Shown: positions 54,001-62,880, numbered from the stretch's first letter. The stretch is DNA of 64,000 nucleotides from JACPUX01 sp964517465 (GCA_964517465.1 CAZFEK010000010.1:24929-88928); one strand, 5' to 3'. Numbers and translations are program-made. The notes: generated by a model not told the origin, from the letters alone.

Positions 54001-54367
54001 GTTTACCTTCAACGACAACCTCAACGAAGAAGAAAAGCGTTACCTGCGCGAGGGGCTAGAGAGTGAAGACCAATTGGCCGTTTTCGACCTGCTCCAAAAA
54101 GACAGCCTGACCAAGGGTGACCGTGATGCCATCAAGAAGGTGGCCAAAGAGCTATTGGACAAGCTGAGCAGTGGCAAGCTGCAGATCGATCACTGGCGCG
54201 AGAAGGCCACGGCGCAGGCCCAGGTCAAGGCCGAGATCATCAAGCACCTGTTTGCGCACCTGCCGTCAGGCGCCTACGACGCTGACGAGATCAACCTCAA
54301 GGCCAACGCCGTGTTTGCGCACATTTACACGGCTGGGTTTGGTGAGGGCGCGAGGATGTATCACTGA
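51071..54367 (+). CDS. hsdR: Type I restriction endonuclease subunit
   Basis: HsdR translocates DNA and cuts it. The 1098-residue protein has an N-terminal PD-(D/E)XK nuclease (VFIELKRFEVHI near 162-173), then a superfamily 2 motor with Walker A TQGSGKSYSM near 310 and ISDEAHRTQYG near 407. Motif GFTGTPL, a helicase C-terminal domain (MQAIARVNRVGGGKKHGLIIDY) and a helical C-terminus follow. A 171-bp gap with no gene separates it from DUF3800. The start has a weak AAGAAG upstream. All catalytic motifs appear intact. Confidence 0.95.
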   Translation: MAKKDYSEDLLIQAPTAELLEKQLGWQTVFAQDDEDFGPDSLLGRCNDTEVVLNREVLAALKRLNPGLPPEAYSQALAQVLQDDITKTLIALNEEKYKLLRDGVPVKYRDASGRLVDKRLRLIDFDRPDNNRYQAVRELWVRGRLWLRRPDVIGYVNGLPLVFIELKRFEVHIDSAYKKNYSDYLDTIPHLFHWNALVAISNGHDAQYGSLTSSREHFYRWKRLDEDDPEPGKDQPLLPILLRGMLDKVRLLDIVENFVLFDASEGGTQKIVARNHQVLGVNRVINRLTSDDPTIKAEVKAGQLGVFWHTQGSGKSYSMVFLTEKIHRKISGSYTFVVITDRTELDDQIASTYTNAGRANSKTDQASSGDALRKMLRDQNRRYVFGLIQKYRELVKEAYSERDDIIVISDEAHRTQYGRLALNMRKGLPRAKFLGFTGTPLIDAGEKQLTREVFGDYVSIYDFQRAVADGATLPLFYENRGEKLKIVDPKVSERLADHIEAARQAATLDDPWTDEKEEKLYRELARDYPILTSPTRLEKVAQDFVDHFHQRWKVVDTGGGKAMMVCLDKITCVKMHDLVNAKWQEKAAQLEVSVAAEEALFAAKGKALPKLLQQRREQVEWMKATECCVVVSQEQGEVAEFAKWRNFRDEPLDITPHREKMVKRNLEKEFKQAENPFRIAIVCAMWLTGFDVKCLATLYLDKPMQGHTLMQAIARVNRVGGGKKHGLIIDYNGMLKSLRKALATFAQGDRAGTGKGEGEQNTVRDDSEALAEYAQSLKAAREFLVDLGFDLDGLIAAKGFDKQQQILVAVNLLCESDERRKTYQVIVEDVQARHRGLFPHPGLFDFDAEESAVNAIYNKLQDARETPDVSALLQDLYEVVDTALTTDGKPAPAVANQGHARYDLSNIDFSRLRAEFEKSPFKNVVTLNLKEKIEERLAMMVARNPTRVDLYERYQEIVQEYNKDKDAAEIQKVMDDLFTFNDNLNEEEKRYLREGLESEDQLAVFDLLQKDSLTKGDRDAIKKVAKELLDKLSSGKLQIDHWREKATAQAQVKAEIIKHLFAHLPSGAYDADEINLKANAVFAHIYTAGFGEGARMYH

Positions 54368-54379
54368 CAGGTAGCCGCG

Positions 54380-57300
54380 ATGCAGTTTGTCAAGAACGGC
54401 CCCGACATCCCAGAGCGGCTATTACAGGCGCACGAGGACGGTCGCGTCGTGTTCTTCTGCGGCGCGGGCATCTCCTATCCAGCGCGCCTACCGGGTTTCG
54501 CCGGGCTGGTGGCAAGACTCTACTCAAGCTTGGCCGCGATACCCAATGCGGTGCAGCAGGCGGCCATCAACGCCGGGCAGTTCGACACCGCAATAGGGTT
54601 GCTGGAAGCGGAGATCGTCGGAGGCCGCGAGACTGTTCGCCGGGCACTGGCGAGTGTTCTTACGCCTGACCTCAGCGCCTCAAACGCGATCGCGACCCAC
54701 GAGGCCTTGCTGACGCTGGGCAAGAACCGTGAAGGCCGCTTGCGACTCATCACCACCAACTTCGATCGCTTGTTCGAGGAGGTGATTGCTGCGAAGTCGC
54801 TGTCCATCGAGCGCTTCAAGGCCCCGCTGTTGCCTGTGCCGAAGAACCGTTGGGATGGCCTGGTGTATTTGCACGGCCTGCTTGGCATCGCACCGCACGC
54901 GAGCGAGCTCGATCGACTGGTCGTCTCAAGCGGCGATTTCGGCCTGGCTTATCTCACCGAGCGCTGGGCGGCGCGCTTCGTCAGCGAGCTGTTCCGTAGT
55001 TACACGGTCTGCTTTGTTGGTTACAGCATTAACGACCCGGTACTGCGCTACATGATGGATGCTCTAGCCGCCGACCGTCTGCTTGGCGAGTCACCACCCG
55101 AGATGTTCGCTTTCGGCAGTTTTTCGAAAGGCAAAGACGAGGAGCGCGGCAACGAGTGGCGAGCCAAGAACGTCACGCCCATCCTTTATCGCGAACACAA
55201 CCGGCACGCCTACCTGCACAAGACCCTACGCGCTTGGGCCGAAACTTACCGCGATGGCGTGCGCGGTAAGGAACGCATTGTGGTCGACTGCGCCATGGCC
55301 CGCCCCTTGGCAAGCACCCGGCAAGACGACTTTGTGGGCCGCCTGTTGTGGGCGTTGAGCGATCCTGGTGGCCTGCCAGCCAGACGCTTCGCCGAGCATG
55401 ACCCGGTGCCATCGCTGGACTGGCTGGAGCCCTTCAGTGAAGATCGGTACCGGCACGCCGACCTGGGCCGCTTTGGCACCCCGTCCAAGACGACCGTGGA
55501 TGACAAACTCGCCTTCAGCCTGACCCGCCGGCCGTCGCCTTATCACCTGGCGCCATTGATGTGTCTTGTAGATGCGGGCGCGCGTGGTAGCCGCTGGGAT
55601 GAGGTAATGAGGCAACTGGCCCGCTGGCTGACCCGTCATCTCGACGACCCGACCCTGTTGCTATGGCTGGCAAAGCGTGGTGGTCAGTTGCATGACGATC
55701 TGGTCTGGTGGATCGAACATCGCTTGGACGAGTTGGCCAAGCTCGAACGAGAGAGCAACACGACGGAGTTGACGCGGATTCGCGCGAACGCACCCAAGGC
55801 CATCCCCGGCCCGCTGATGCACACTTTGTGGCGACTGCTGCTTGCCGGGCGCGTTAAATCGTGGCTGCGCGACTTTGACCTGTACCGCTGGCGCGACCGA
55901 TTTAAGCGCGATGGCCTCACCGCCACCCTGCGCCTGGAACTGCGCGAGATGCTAACGCCGCGCGTCTTGCTGCGCGAGTCGTTCCGCTTGTCCGCCGAGG
56001 ACGGCGAAAGCCGCGAGCGAGACCGCATCAAGGATCTGGTCGAATGGGAGATCGTGCTGTCGACGGATCACGTGCATTCCAGCCTGCGCGATATGCCCGA
56101 GGATGAGCGCTGGACCGCCGCACTGCCGGAACTGCTGTCCGATTTCAGCGCTTTGTTGCGCGACGCGCTCGATCTGATGCGCGAGCTCGGCAGCGCCGGG
56201 GACAGAAGCGATCTGTCCTATATGCATCAGCCCTCGATCAGCGAGCACCCACAGAACCGGGACTTCCACGACTGGACCGCATTGATCGATCTGACGCGCG
56301 ACGCCTGGCTTGCCACGATGGCGCAGTCACCGGTGCGGGCAGCGCTCATGGCCGAGAACTGGTGGCACGCGCCTTATCCGCTGTTCCGCCGTCTCGCCTT
56401 CTTTGCGGCCGCACAGAACGGTGTAATAGCCCATCGCCGGGCACTTGACTGGCTGCTGGCGGATGCGCACTGGTGGCTGTGGTCGGTTGAAACCGAACGG
56501 GAAGCCATGCGCTTGCTGGTGGCCCTGGCGCCACAGCTCGATCAGGCGATGCTCCGCGACCTGGAAGAGGCCGTCTTCGCAGGGCCTCCCCGCGAAATGT
56601 TCAAGGACGACATCACACCCGCGCGCTGGACTAGGATCGTAGACCGGGAAATCTGGTTGCGGTTGGCAAAGATCGATCAGACCGGCACGGTCTTGGGTGC
56701 GACAGGCAGGGAACGGCTCAAGGCGCTTTCGGCCCAGTATCCGGAATGGACGCTGGCGACGGATCAGCGCGATGAGTTTCCTTATTGGACGGGCGACGGC
56801 GACGAGTGGCGCAAGTTCGTTACTACGCCGCGTCGTCGCCGTGATCTGATCGAGTGGCTCAGGCAGCAACCCAGTAGAGACCACTGGCAGGAAGACGACT
56901 GGCGGCAGCGTTGCCGCGATAACTTTGCCACTACCGCTTGTGCCTTGTGCGCATTGGCCAAGGATGGGGTTTGGCCGACGGATCGCTGGCGCGAGGCCCT
57001 GCAGGCCTGGTCAGAGGAAAAGCTAATCAAGCGCGCCTGGCGCTACATGGCGCCGATCCTGACCACGGCCGCGCCTGACAATGTGCTGCAAGCCCTCGCC
57101 CACAGTGTCAGTTGGTGGCTGCAAGCCATTTCCAAGACCTTCGAAGGCCACCAAGCACACTTTTTTACCCTCTCGCGCCGTGTCCTGGCGCTGGACCATC
57201 AGGACGGCGTCGATACCGACGAACCCGTCATGCGCGCCATCAATCACCCGGTGGGCCACGTGACGGAAGCACTGCTGCGCTGGTGGTATCGACGTTCGCT

Positions 57301-58165
57301 GGAGGATGAACAAGGCTTGCCTGAGGAGGTCAAGCCCACGTTCACCGAACTTTGCGATATTCAAATGGATAAGTTTCGGCATGGCCGCGTGTTGTTGGCA
57401 GCCCATGTCATCGCGTTGTTCCGCGTGGACCGGGAATGGGCGACGCAACACCTGCTGCCGCTCTTCGACTGGCACCGTTCCGAAGCGGAGGCGCGCGCGG
57501 CTTGGGAGGGCTTCCTGTGGTCGCCACGCCTGTATCGCCCCTTGATGGAAGTGCTCAAGCTAGCCTTCCTCGACACTGCGCGCCACTACGCGGTATTGGG
57601 TAAGCACGACGGGCAATACGCATCGCTGCTGACATTCGCCGCCCTCGACCCGGGTGACACTTTCACCATCGCCGAACTGGCTGGCGCGACTCGTGCACTG
57701 CCACCGGACGGGCTGCACGACGCAGCACAGTCATTGGTGAGAGCGATGGAGGGTGCAGGCGATCAGCGTGCCGACTACTGGTCCAACAGGGTTACGCCGT
57801 ATCTGCACGCCATCTGGCCGAAGACACGAGACAACATTTCACCGGGCATCGCTGAAAGTCTCGGCCGCCTGTGTGTCGCGGCGCAGGATGCGTTTCCGGA
57901 TGCACTGGCACTGCTCCGCGTCTGGCTGCGACCGCCATCCCATCCTGACTACCTTGTGAATCGGCTTCATGAAGCCGGTCTTTGCGGCAGATTCCCGAAT
58001 CAAGCGCTAGACTTTCTGAGCTTGGTGATAGGCGACCAAACTCAATGGCCACCGGGTGACCTTGGCGCCTGTTTAGAAACGATCCGGACAGCGGCACCAG
58101 CACTGGAAACCGACCAGCGGTTTGAGCAGTTGATGTCGTATTTACGCCAGCACGGGCGAGGATGA
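54380..58165 (+). CDS. Large SIR2-domain protein, probable anti-phage effector
   Basis: This 1261-residue protein has an N-terminal SIR2 domain: CGAGIS at 27-32, TTNFD at 125-129, YLHG at 163-166 with the likely catalytic H165, and VGYSINDP at 213-220. The remaining thousand residues are rich in Trp, Arg and Leu, probably helical repeats, with no named domain. Defence-associated sirtuins use such a layout to sense phage and deplete NAD+. It starts 12 bp after hsdR, so it is in the restriction operon. Whether it is a known DSR type or a new one cannot be settled here. Confidence 0.85.
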   Translation: MQFVKNGPDIPERLLQAHEDGRVVFFCGAGISYPARLPGFAGLVARLYSSLAAIPNAVQQAAINAGQFDTAIGLLEAEIVGGRETVRRALASVLTPDLSASNAIATHEALLTLGKNREGRLRLITTNFDRLFEEVIAAKSLSIERFKAPLLPVPKNRWDGLVYLHGLLGIAPHASELDRLVVSSGDFGLAYLTERWAARFVSELFRSYTVCFVGYSINDPVLRYMMDALAADRLLGESPPEMFAFGSFSKGKDEERGNEWRAKNVTPILYREHNRHAYLHKTLRAWAETYRDGVRGKERIVVDCAMARPLASTRQDDFVGRLLWALSDPGGLPARRFAEHDPVPSLDWLEPFSEDRYRHADLGRFGTPSKTTVDDKLAFSLTRRPSPYHLAPLMCLVDAGARGSRWDEVMRQLARWLTRHLDDPTLLLWLAKRGGQLHDDLVWWIEHRLDELAKLERESNTTELTRIRANAPKAIPGPLMHTLWRLLLAGRVKSWLRDFDLYRWRDRFKRDGLTATLRLELREMLTPRVLLRESFRLSAEDGESRERDRIKDLVEWEIVLSTDHVHSSLRDMPEDERWTAALPELLSDFSALLRDALDLMRELGSAGDRSDLSYMHQPSISEHPQNRDFHDWTALIDLTRDAWLATMAQSPVRAALMAENWWHAPYPLFRRLAFFAAAQNGVIAHRRALDWLLADAHWWLWSVETEREAMRLLVALAPQLDQAMLRDLEEAVFAGPPREMFKDDITPARWTRIVDREIWLRLAKIDQTGTVLGATGRERLKALSAQYPEWTLATDQRDEFPYWTGDGDEWRKFVTTPRRRRDLIEWLRQQPSRDHWQEDDWRQRCRDNFATTACALCALAKDGVWPTDRWREALQAWSEEKLIKRAWRYMAPILTTAAPDNVLQALAHSVSWWLQAISKTFEGHQAHFFTLSRRVLALDHQDGVDTDEPVMRAINHPVGHVTEALLRWWYRRSLEDEQGLPEEVKPTFTELCDIQMDKFRHGRVLLAAHVIALFRVDREWATQHLLPLFDWHRSEAEARAAWEGFLWSPRLYRPLMEVLKLAFLDTARHYAVLGKHDGQYASLLTFAALDPGDTFTIAELAGATRALPPDGLHDAAQSLVRAMEGAGDQRADYWSNRVTPYLHAIWPKTRDNISPGIAESLGRLCVAAQDAFPDALALLRVWLRPPSHPDYLVNRLHEAGLCGRFPNQALDFLSLVIGDQTQWPPGDLGACLETIRTAAPALETDQRFEQLMSYLRQHGRG

Positions 58166-58547
58166 AATTCGATTGTTTGCGGAATCCCGCAGCAACCCTC
58201 GCCAGTGCTCATAAGCTCGGGAGGCCAGTCAGCACGTGGTCAACCGTCCACCACCATACACAAGGGCTCGGACAATCTCCGGGCCCTTTTTCTTGCTCGA
58301 AATCTCCGCGCCACGCGGGGTTCCGGCCACCTGTGCTGCAGGTGGCCAGCCGCCGAAACGCCCGAAATCGGCCACTTTCTCAGCCCGAGCCGTCTCTGTT
58401 CTCCGTTTGGCCTGCGGGTAGGCGCAGATGGTGGTGTAGCAAAATCAACAAGTTACGCGCCCTGGTTCACCGTCAACCAAGGCGACCGGTCAACCATCAA
58501 ACCTGCCACACTGGCGAAATGGGAACTTATACGTTACCATTGAGCTC
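58166..58547 (+). other. Gene-free right junction of element D
   Basis: This 382-bp stretch holds no gene. It contains attachment tail e (58247-58256), the right copy of the 83-bp repeat, its hairpin (58264-58291), and the recurring tract AAAATCAACAAGTTACGCGCCC (by position 58441-58461). TCTCTGTTCTCCGTTTG near 58394 also occurs near 27370, just past ssrA. Confidence 0.65.
58247..58329 (+). repeat. 83-bp direct repeat flanking element D, right copy (attachment copy e)
   Basis: It aligns gap-free with 37741-37823 with about six mismatches. Upstream of TCCACCACCA the ssrA-like arm is absent, being replaced by AGCACGTGGTCAACCG. So only the terminal ten bases of the ssrA core are retained at this end. 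Confidence 0.75.
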
Positions 58548-58886
58548 GTGAGCTACCAGATCAAAGAACTCCTGCTGGATGATGGCGACAGCCCCTTCGC
58601 GGAGTGGTTTGGGTCGCTGGAGGCCGTTGCCGCCGCCAAGGTGCGCGTAGCCGTTAGCCGGATGGAGCAGGGCAACCTGTCCAACGTCGAGTGGTTCCGT
58701 GGCATCGGCGAATACAAGATCGACTGGGGCCCGGGCCTGCGCATCTATCTGGCAAAGGACGGTCTGAAGATCATCATCCTGATCGGCGGCGGCACCAAGA
58801 AGCGTCAACAGCAAGACATCGACCAAGCGGTGACGCTGTGGGAAGACTACAAGCGTCGTAAGGCATCAACCCAGAAAGGAAAGTGA
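58548..58886 (+). CDS. RelE/ParE-family toxin (HigB-like killer protein)
   Basis: This 112-residue protein has the addiction-module killer pattern: SPFAEWFGSLEAVAAAKVRVAVSRMEQGNLSNVEWFRGIGEYKIDWGPGLRIYLAKDGLKIIILIGGGTKKRQQQDIDQAVTLWEDY, here cited by its parts. The start is a GTG. Its stop overlaps the region of the antitoxin start. Both members look intact. Confidence 0.88.
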   Translation: MSYQIKELLLDDGDSPFAEWFGSLEAVAAAKVRVAVSRMEQGNLSNVEWFRGIGEYKIDWGPGLRIYLAKDGLKIIILIGGGTKKRQQQDIDQAVTLWEDYKRRKASTQKGK

Positions 58887-58888
58887 AC

Positions 58889-59209
58889 ATGGCACTGACC
58901 CGTGATTTCAAAGAGACCGTGGCCGCGCGCGTGCAGAACGAACCGGCCTTTGCGCAGGCGCTTCTGGACGAGGCCATCACCCTGTTCGTCAATGGCGAGC
59001 CGGAATCAGCCAAGCTGATCTTGCGTGACCTTGTCAACGCCACGGTCGGCTTCGAGGCGCTTGCCGAGGAAATCCACAAGCCTGCCAAGAGCCTGCACCG
59101 GATGCTGTCGCAATCGGGCAACCCGACCATGAGCAACATCTCGGCTGTGTTTGCGGCCATCAAGCGCGCCCTCAAGGTCGAGGTGCACACCCAGATCGTG
59201 ATGGCCTGA
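58889..59209 (+). CDS. HTH antitoxin of the RelE-like pair
   Basis: This 106-residue protein begins MALTRDFKETVAARVQNEPAFAQALLDEA and has a helix-turn-helix (VGFEALAEEIHKPAKSLHRMLSQSGNPTMSNISAVFAAIKRAL), the pattern of the antidote that follows HigB-like killer proteins. I use the ATG with AAAGGAAAG upstream; a GTG two codons earlier overlaps the toxin stop. Confidence 0.88.
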   Translation: MALTRDFKETVAARVQNEPAFAQALLDEAITLFVNGEPESAKLILRDLVNATVGFEALAEEIHKPAKSLHRMLSQSGNPTMSNISAVFAAIKRALKVEVHTQIVMA

Positions 59210-59211
59210 TT

Positions 59212-59580
59212 TCAGGCATCAAACCCGGCCACCACCGCCCGCTGCGCCACCCAGTCGGTCGGCAGCGGATTGCGCTGGAACCACAGCAGGCTCATGCACT
59301 TGGGCTGCTGCCCGGCCAGAATGCTCTGGATGATGGCAGGCTCCAGCAGCGTCAGGCGCAGCAGTTCGTTGACCGTCGAGTGGTGCAACCCCTCGCGCTG
59401 GGCGATCTCGCTGCCGCTGCCGACCACGCCGTCTTCCAACAGTTGCTGCCAGTAGAAGGCCCGCGTCAGGGCCACCAGCAAGGGTTGGTCGATCTGGGTG
59501 ACCACCTTGCCTGGCGCCTCGACCTGGCCATCCGGCCGCAGCGCCACCTTGCTGGCGCCGCGCCTGCGGATTTTTTTGGG
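59212..59580 (-). pseudogene. Truncated copy of the ParB-like recombinase partner
   Basis: The C-terminal part (QPLLVALTRAFYWQQLLEDGV, then EIAQREGLHHSTVNELLRLTLLEPAI, then SLLWFQRNPLPTDWVAQRAVVAGFDA) is nearly the same as the protein at 37994-38449. Similarity runs back to KKIRRRG near 59575 and then stops; upstream codons are unrelated. The N-terminal third and the adjoining recombinase are therefore lost, and the break probably marks the join to chromosomal DNA. The next 254 bases to cobT hold no gene. Confidence 0.8.
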
Positions 59581-59834
59581 ACAAAGGCGGACATTTTGAA
59601 CTGACCGCCATCCCGATGATGGCTGGCGACAGGTGCGCCGGTGGCTCAAACCATGGGTTTCACGCCAATCCCTCGATGCGCGCACCCGGCTGTGCTCCGT
59701 GGATGCTGGCCACCGCGTCGGCCGGTTCGCCGCGCGCTGACCGCTGCCGTGGACAACGCTGCGTCTGCGGCGTCCCGTCCGGTTTCCACTTATGAATCGG
59801 GTAAGATTGTTCACAAAAGAAACCCAGCCGCCTC

Positions 59835-61661
59835 TCAACCCGTTTGATCGAATAACATCGTCAACTGCTCGACCAACGCGCCTCCCAGTTCGTCGACCGC
59901 TCCGAGCATCACGGCGCGGCGGTAATAGCGAGTGACGTCATGGCCGATGCCGATGGCCAGCAGTTCCACCGGCGAGCGCGCTTCGATCCAGGCGATCACC
60001 TCCTGCAGGTGTCTTTCCAAGTAGCCCTCGGAGTTGGCGGCAAGGGTGGCCTCGTCGGCCGGTTCGCCATCCGAGATGACCACCAGGATGCGGCGCTCCT
60101 CAGGGCGAGTGATCAACCGCCGATGTGCCCAAAGCAGCGCTTCGCCATCGATGTTCTCCTTGGGGATGCCGTCAGCCAGCATCAACCCCAGATTCTTGCG
60201 CGTGCGCCGCCAGGGGGCGTCGGCGGATTTGTAGATGATGTGGCGAAGCTCGTTGAGCCGCCCCGGATGGGCCGGTTCGCCACGTTTGCGCCAGGTTTCG
60301 CGCGCGCGGCCTCCTTTCCAGGTGCGCGTGGTGAAGCCGAGAATTTCCACTTTGATGCCGCAACGCTCCAGGGTCCGGGACAAGAGGTCGGCAGTCATCG
60401 CCGCCATGGCTATCGGACGGCCACGCATGGAGCTGGAGTTGTCGATCAAAAGGCTCACTACGGTGTCGCGGAAAGCGGATTCCTGTTCCATTTTGAAACT
60501 CAAACCTTCGAGCGGGCTGATCACGACCCGATCCAACCGGCGGGTATCGAGCCAACCTTCTTCGAGATCGAAGGTCCAGTCGCGCATCTGCTGCGCCAAG
60601 AGCCGCCTCTGCAAACGATGGGCCAGACGCGCAATGAGCTGCTGCGAGCGCCGCAGCTGGCGATCGAGCTGCGCGCGCAGGCGCAACAATTGGTCTGGGC
60701 GGCACAAGGCTTCGGCGCCCACGGTTTCGTCGAAGGCATCGGTAAATGCACGGTAAGGCGATTCCTTGATCCTCGCTGACCCCGAACGGCGAACCGGCGC
60801 GCCTGCTTCGGTAGCGCTGCGTTCGGGCTCGGCGGCGGAATCGCCCCCCTGCGCATTTTCGCCGGTGCAGGCTTGGCGCGTCGTCCGGCGCAAGGCGCCG
60901 TCGGTATCCGACAGCTCTTCGCCACCGGTGCGGGGCAGCTCCGGAACTGCTTCGCCACGCAGCTCGCTTGCTTGACGCCGGAATTCTGGCTGTGCCCTGG
61001 TATCGGTTCCCGGCCCCTCCAATGCAAGCGCTTCGATCAGTTCCGTCAAACCATGGGCGAAGGTCTGCTCATCGTGAAGATGTTGGCGCAAGGCATCGAG
61101 CCGAGGCGCCACTCGCGCGTCGAGATAAGGCCGCCACAAATCGAGCATGGCCTGCGCCGCTTGCGGCGATGGTGTGCCGCAGAAGCGTTCGCGGGCGAAG
61201 ACGCGCAGCGCTTCGGCGAGCGGCACTTGGCTTTGGCTTCTGGCGCGATCGAATTTCCGGTCGCGGCAGTGCTGCGCGATCCAAGCGTCGATATTGGCGT
61301 TCGCCCCGGGCAAAAGACCAAGGCCTAGCGCTTCGACACGGGCCTGTTCGATCGCTTCATACGCCGCGAGCGCCGCTGTGCCTTGTGCGCTTGGGGGGAG
61401 GTGGAGGCGCTCATGGTGATAGCGCAGGCGCAAGGCTCGGGCGTCGGCTTGGCCGCGCAGGCGCAGGCGGTCTTCCTCGGTCAAAACAAGGCGCTGTGGG
61501 CGGGAGGAAAGATCGTTTTGGCCGAGCGCTTCCCGCGAATCGGCGATTGCTTGCCCGGCCTGGCCGGCCATCGCGCGCAGCGTGCAATCCACGGCGCGCA
61601 GAAAAATGTCGGCGGCATCCGAAGGCCGCCGCGTTCCAGTGAGGCCTCCGCCAGCGCTCAT
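59835..61661 (-). CDS. CobT-like protein with von Willebrand A domain
   Basis: This 608-residue protein resembles CobT, the large VWA partner of the CobN-CobS-CobT cobaltochelatase. An N-terminal helical half (about 1-220) and an acidic linker (about 230-310) precede the metal-site motif DNSSSMRG (about 406-413), and the domain ends VELLAIGIGHDVTRYYRRAVM. It starts 11 bp after the CobS-like gene. No cobN is in view, so it may serve another metalloenzyme; see the note on the neighbouring hcr locus. Confidence 0.82.
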   Translation of the reverse strand: MSAGGGLTGTRRPSDAADIFLRAVDCTLRAMAGQAGQAIADSREALGQNDLSSRPQRLVLTEEDRLRLRGQADARALRLRYHHERLHLPPSAQGTAALAAYEAIEQARVEALGLGLLPGANANIDAWIAQHCRDRKFDRARSQSQVPLAEALRVFARERFCGTPSPQAAQAMLDLWRPYLDARVAPRLDALRQHLHDEQTFAHGLTELIEALALEGPGTDTRAQPEFRRQASELRGEAVPELPRTGGEELSDTDGALRRTTRQACTGENAQGGDSAAEPERSATEAGAPVRRSGSARIKESPYRAFTDAFDETVGAEALCRPDQLLRLRAQLDRQLRRSQQLIARLAHRLQRRLLAQQMRDWTFDLEEGWLDTRRLDRVVISPLEGLSFKMEQESAFRDTVVSLLIDNSSSMRGRPIAMAAMTADLLSRTLERCGIKVEILGFTTRTWKGGRARETWRKRGEPAHPGRLNELRHIIYKSADAPWRRTRKNLGLMLADGIPKENIDGEALLWAHRRLITRPEERRILVVISDGEPADEATLAANSEGYLERHLQEVIAWIEARSPVELLAIGIGHDVTRYYRRAVMLGAVDELGGALVEQLTMLFDQTG

Positions 61662-61672
61662 GTTCGCTCGAC

Positions 61673-62665
61673 TCAGGCTTTGCGGGGATACGAATCGATC
61701 AGCTCTTCGCCGAAGCAGCGCTGATAATATTCCGCCACCACCGCGCGTTCGACTTCATCGCAGCGATTGAGAAACGTGACGCGAAAAGCAAAGCGCAGAT
61801 CCTTGAAAATCAGCGCGTTCTCGGCCCAGGTCAACACCGTGCGCGGTGACATCACGGTGGAGAGATCGCCGTTGATGAAGCCATTGCGAGTGAGGTCGGC
61901 CAGCATCACCATGGCGCTTACCTTGGCGCGCCCCTCCTTGGTCTCGTAGGCGGGCAGTTTGGCCAGGACGATTTCCATTTCGGTGTCGTGTTCGAGGTAG
62001 TTCAGCGTGGCGACGATATTCCAGCGGTCCATCTGCGCCTGGTTGATCTGCTGCGTGCCGTGATAAAGCCCGGTGGTGTCGCCCAAGCCCACGGTATTGG
62101 CGGTGGCGAAAAGGCGGAACGCCGGATGCGGATGGATCACCCTCGACTGATCGAGCAAGGTGAGCTTGCCCTCGACTTCCAACACCCGCTGGATGACGAA
62201 CATCACGTCCGGCCGGCCGGCATCGTATTCGTCGAACACGAGCGCGCAAGCGCGTTGCAGCGCCCAAGGCAGGATGCCCTCGCGAAATTCGGTCACCTGC
62301 TTGCCGTCGCGCAAAACGATGGCGTCCTTGCCGATAAGATCGACACGGCTGACGTGGCTGTCGAGATTGATGCGCAAACAGGGCCAGTTCAAACGCGCCG
62401 CGACTTGCTCGATGTGGGTCGATTTGCCGGTGCCGTGATAACCCTGGATCATGACTCGGCGGTTAAAAGCAAAGCCGGCCAGGATGGCCATCGTGGTGTC
62501 GTGATCGAAGCGGTAAGTGCCATCCACGAGGGGCACGTATTCGCTGGCCAGACGGAAGGCTGGCACCCTCAGGTCGGTGTCCAGTCCGAAACGCTCGCGA
62601 ACCGACAATTCGATATCGGGCAGGTTCAAAAGCGGTTCGGCGGAGGGCTTCAAAGACTCAGGCAT
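61673..62665 (-). CDS. CobS-like AAA+ ATPase
   Basis: This 330-residue MoxR/CobS-type ATPase has Walker A GYHGTGKS at 75-82, Walker B LVFDEYDAG near 140, and the sensor segment RLFATANTVGLGDTTGLYHGTQQINQAQMDRWN, which is characteristic of CobS. With the VWA protein downstream it should form an ATP-driven chelatase or maturation complex. I start at MPESLKPSAEP; a TTG four codons upstream is less likely. It is transcribed away from the MarR gene. Confidence 0.88.
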   Translation of the reverse strand: MPESLKPSAEPLLNLPDIELSVRERFGLDTDLRVPAFRLASEYVPLVDGTYRFDHDTTMAILAGFAFNRRVMIQGYHGTGKSTHIEQVAARLNWPCLRINLDSHVSRVDLIGKDAIVLRDGKQVTEFREGILPWALQRACALVFDEYDAGRPDVMFVIQRVLEVEGKLTLLDQSRVIHPHPAFRLFATANTVGLGDTTGLYHGTQQINQAQMDRWNIVATLNYLEHDTEMEIVLAKLPAYETKEGRAKVSAMVMLADLTRNGFINGDLSTVMSPRTVLTWAENALIFKDLRFAFRVTFLNRCDEVERAVVAEYYQRCFGEELIDSYPRKA

Positions 62666-62865
62666 GGCGCGTTCCAAAACCGCAAGCCGAAAAACGGGGA
62701 ATCACTTTCGCACAGTCTGCGTGCCCACGAATGTCTTTGCAAGCACCCTGCCGCGAAGCGCGCGACGAGCATGATCCTAGGCTTCGGGTTGCGCGCGGAA
62801 AGTTTAGATCACCCCCTCCGCGCCCTCGATTTGTTGCCCACCCCAACAATTTGCTTGCCATTACT

Positions 62866-62880
62866 GTTGACCTGGTAAAC
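62866..62880. promoter_or_regulatory. Candidate MarR operator between cobS-like and marR
   Basis: GTTGACC, one base, GGTAAAC is a 15-base imperfect palindrome (six of seven arm positions) in the AT-rich part of the 250-bp divergent region, 36 bases before marR. TATACA at 62883-62888 could be a -10 box. The position suits autoregulation. Confidence 0.4.

Noticed and set aside
59581..59838. N-terminal extension of the truncated ParB-like gene
   Set aside because: These 86 codons have no counterpart in the complete copy at 37994 and read as random Arg/Ser/Gly-rich sequence.
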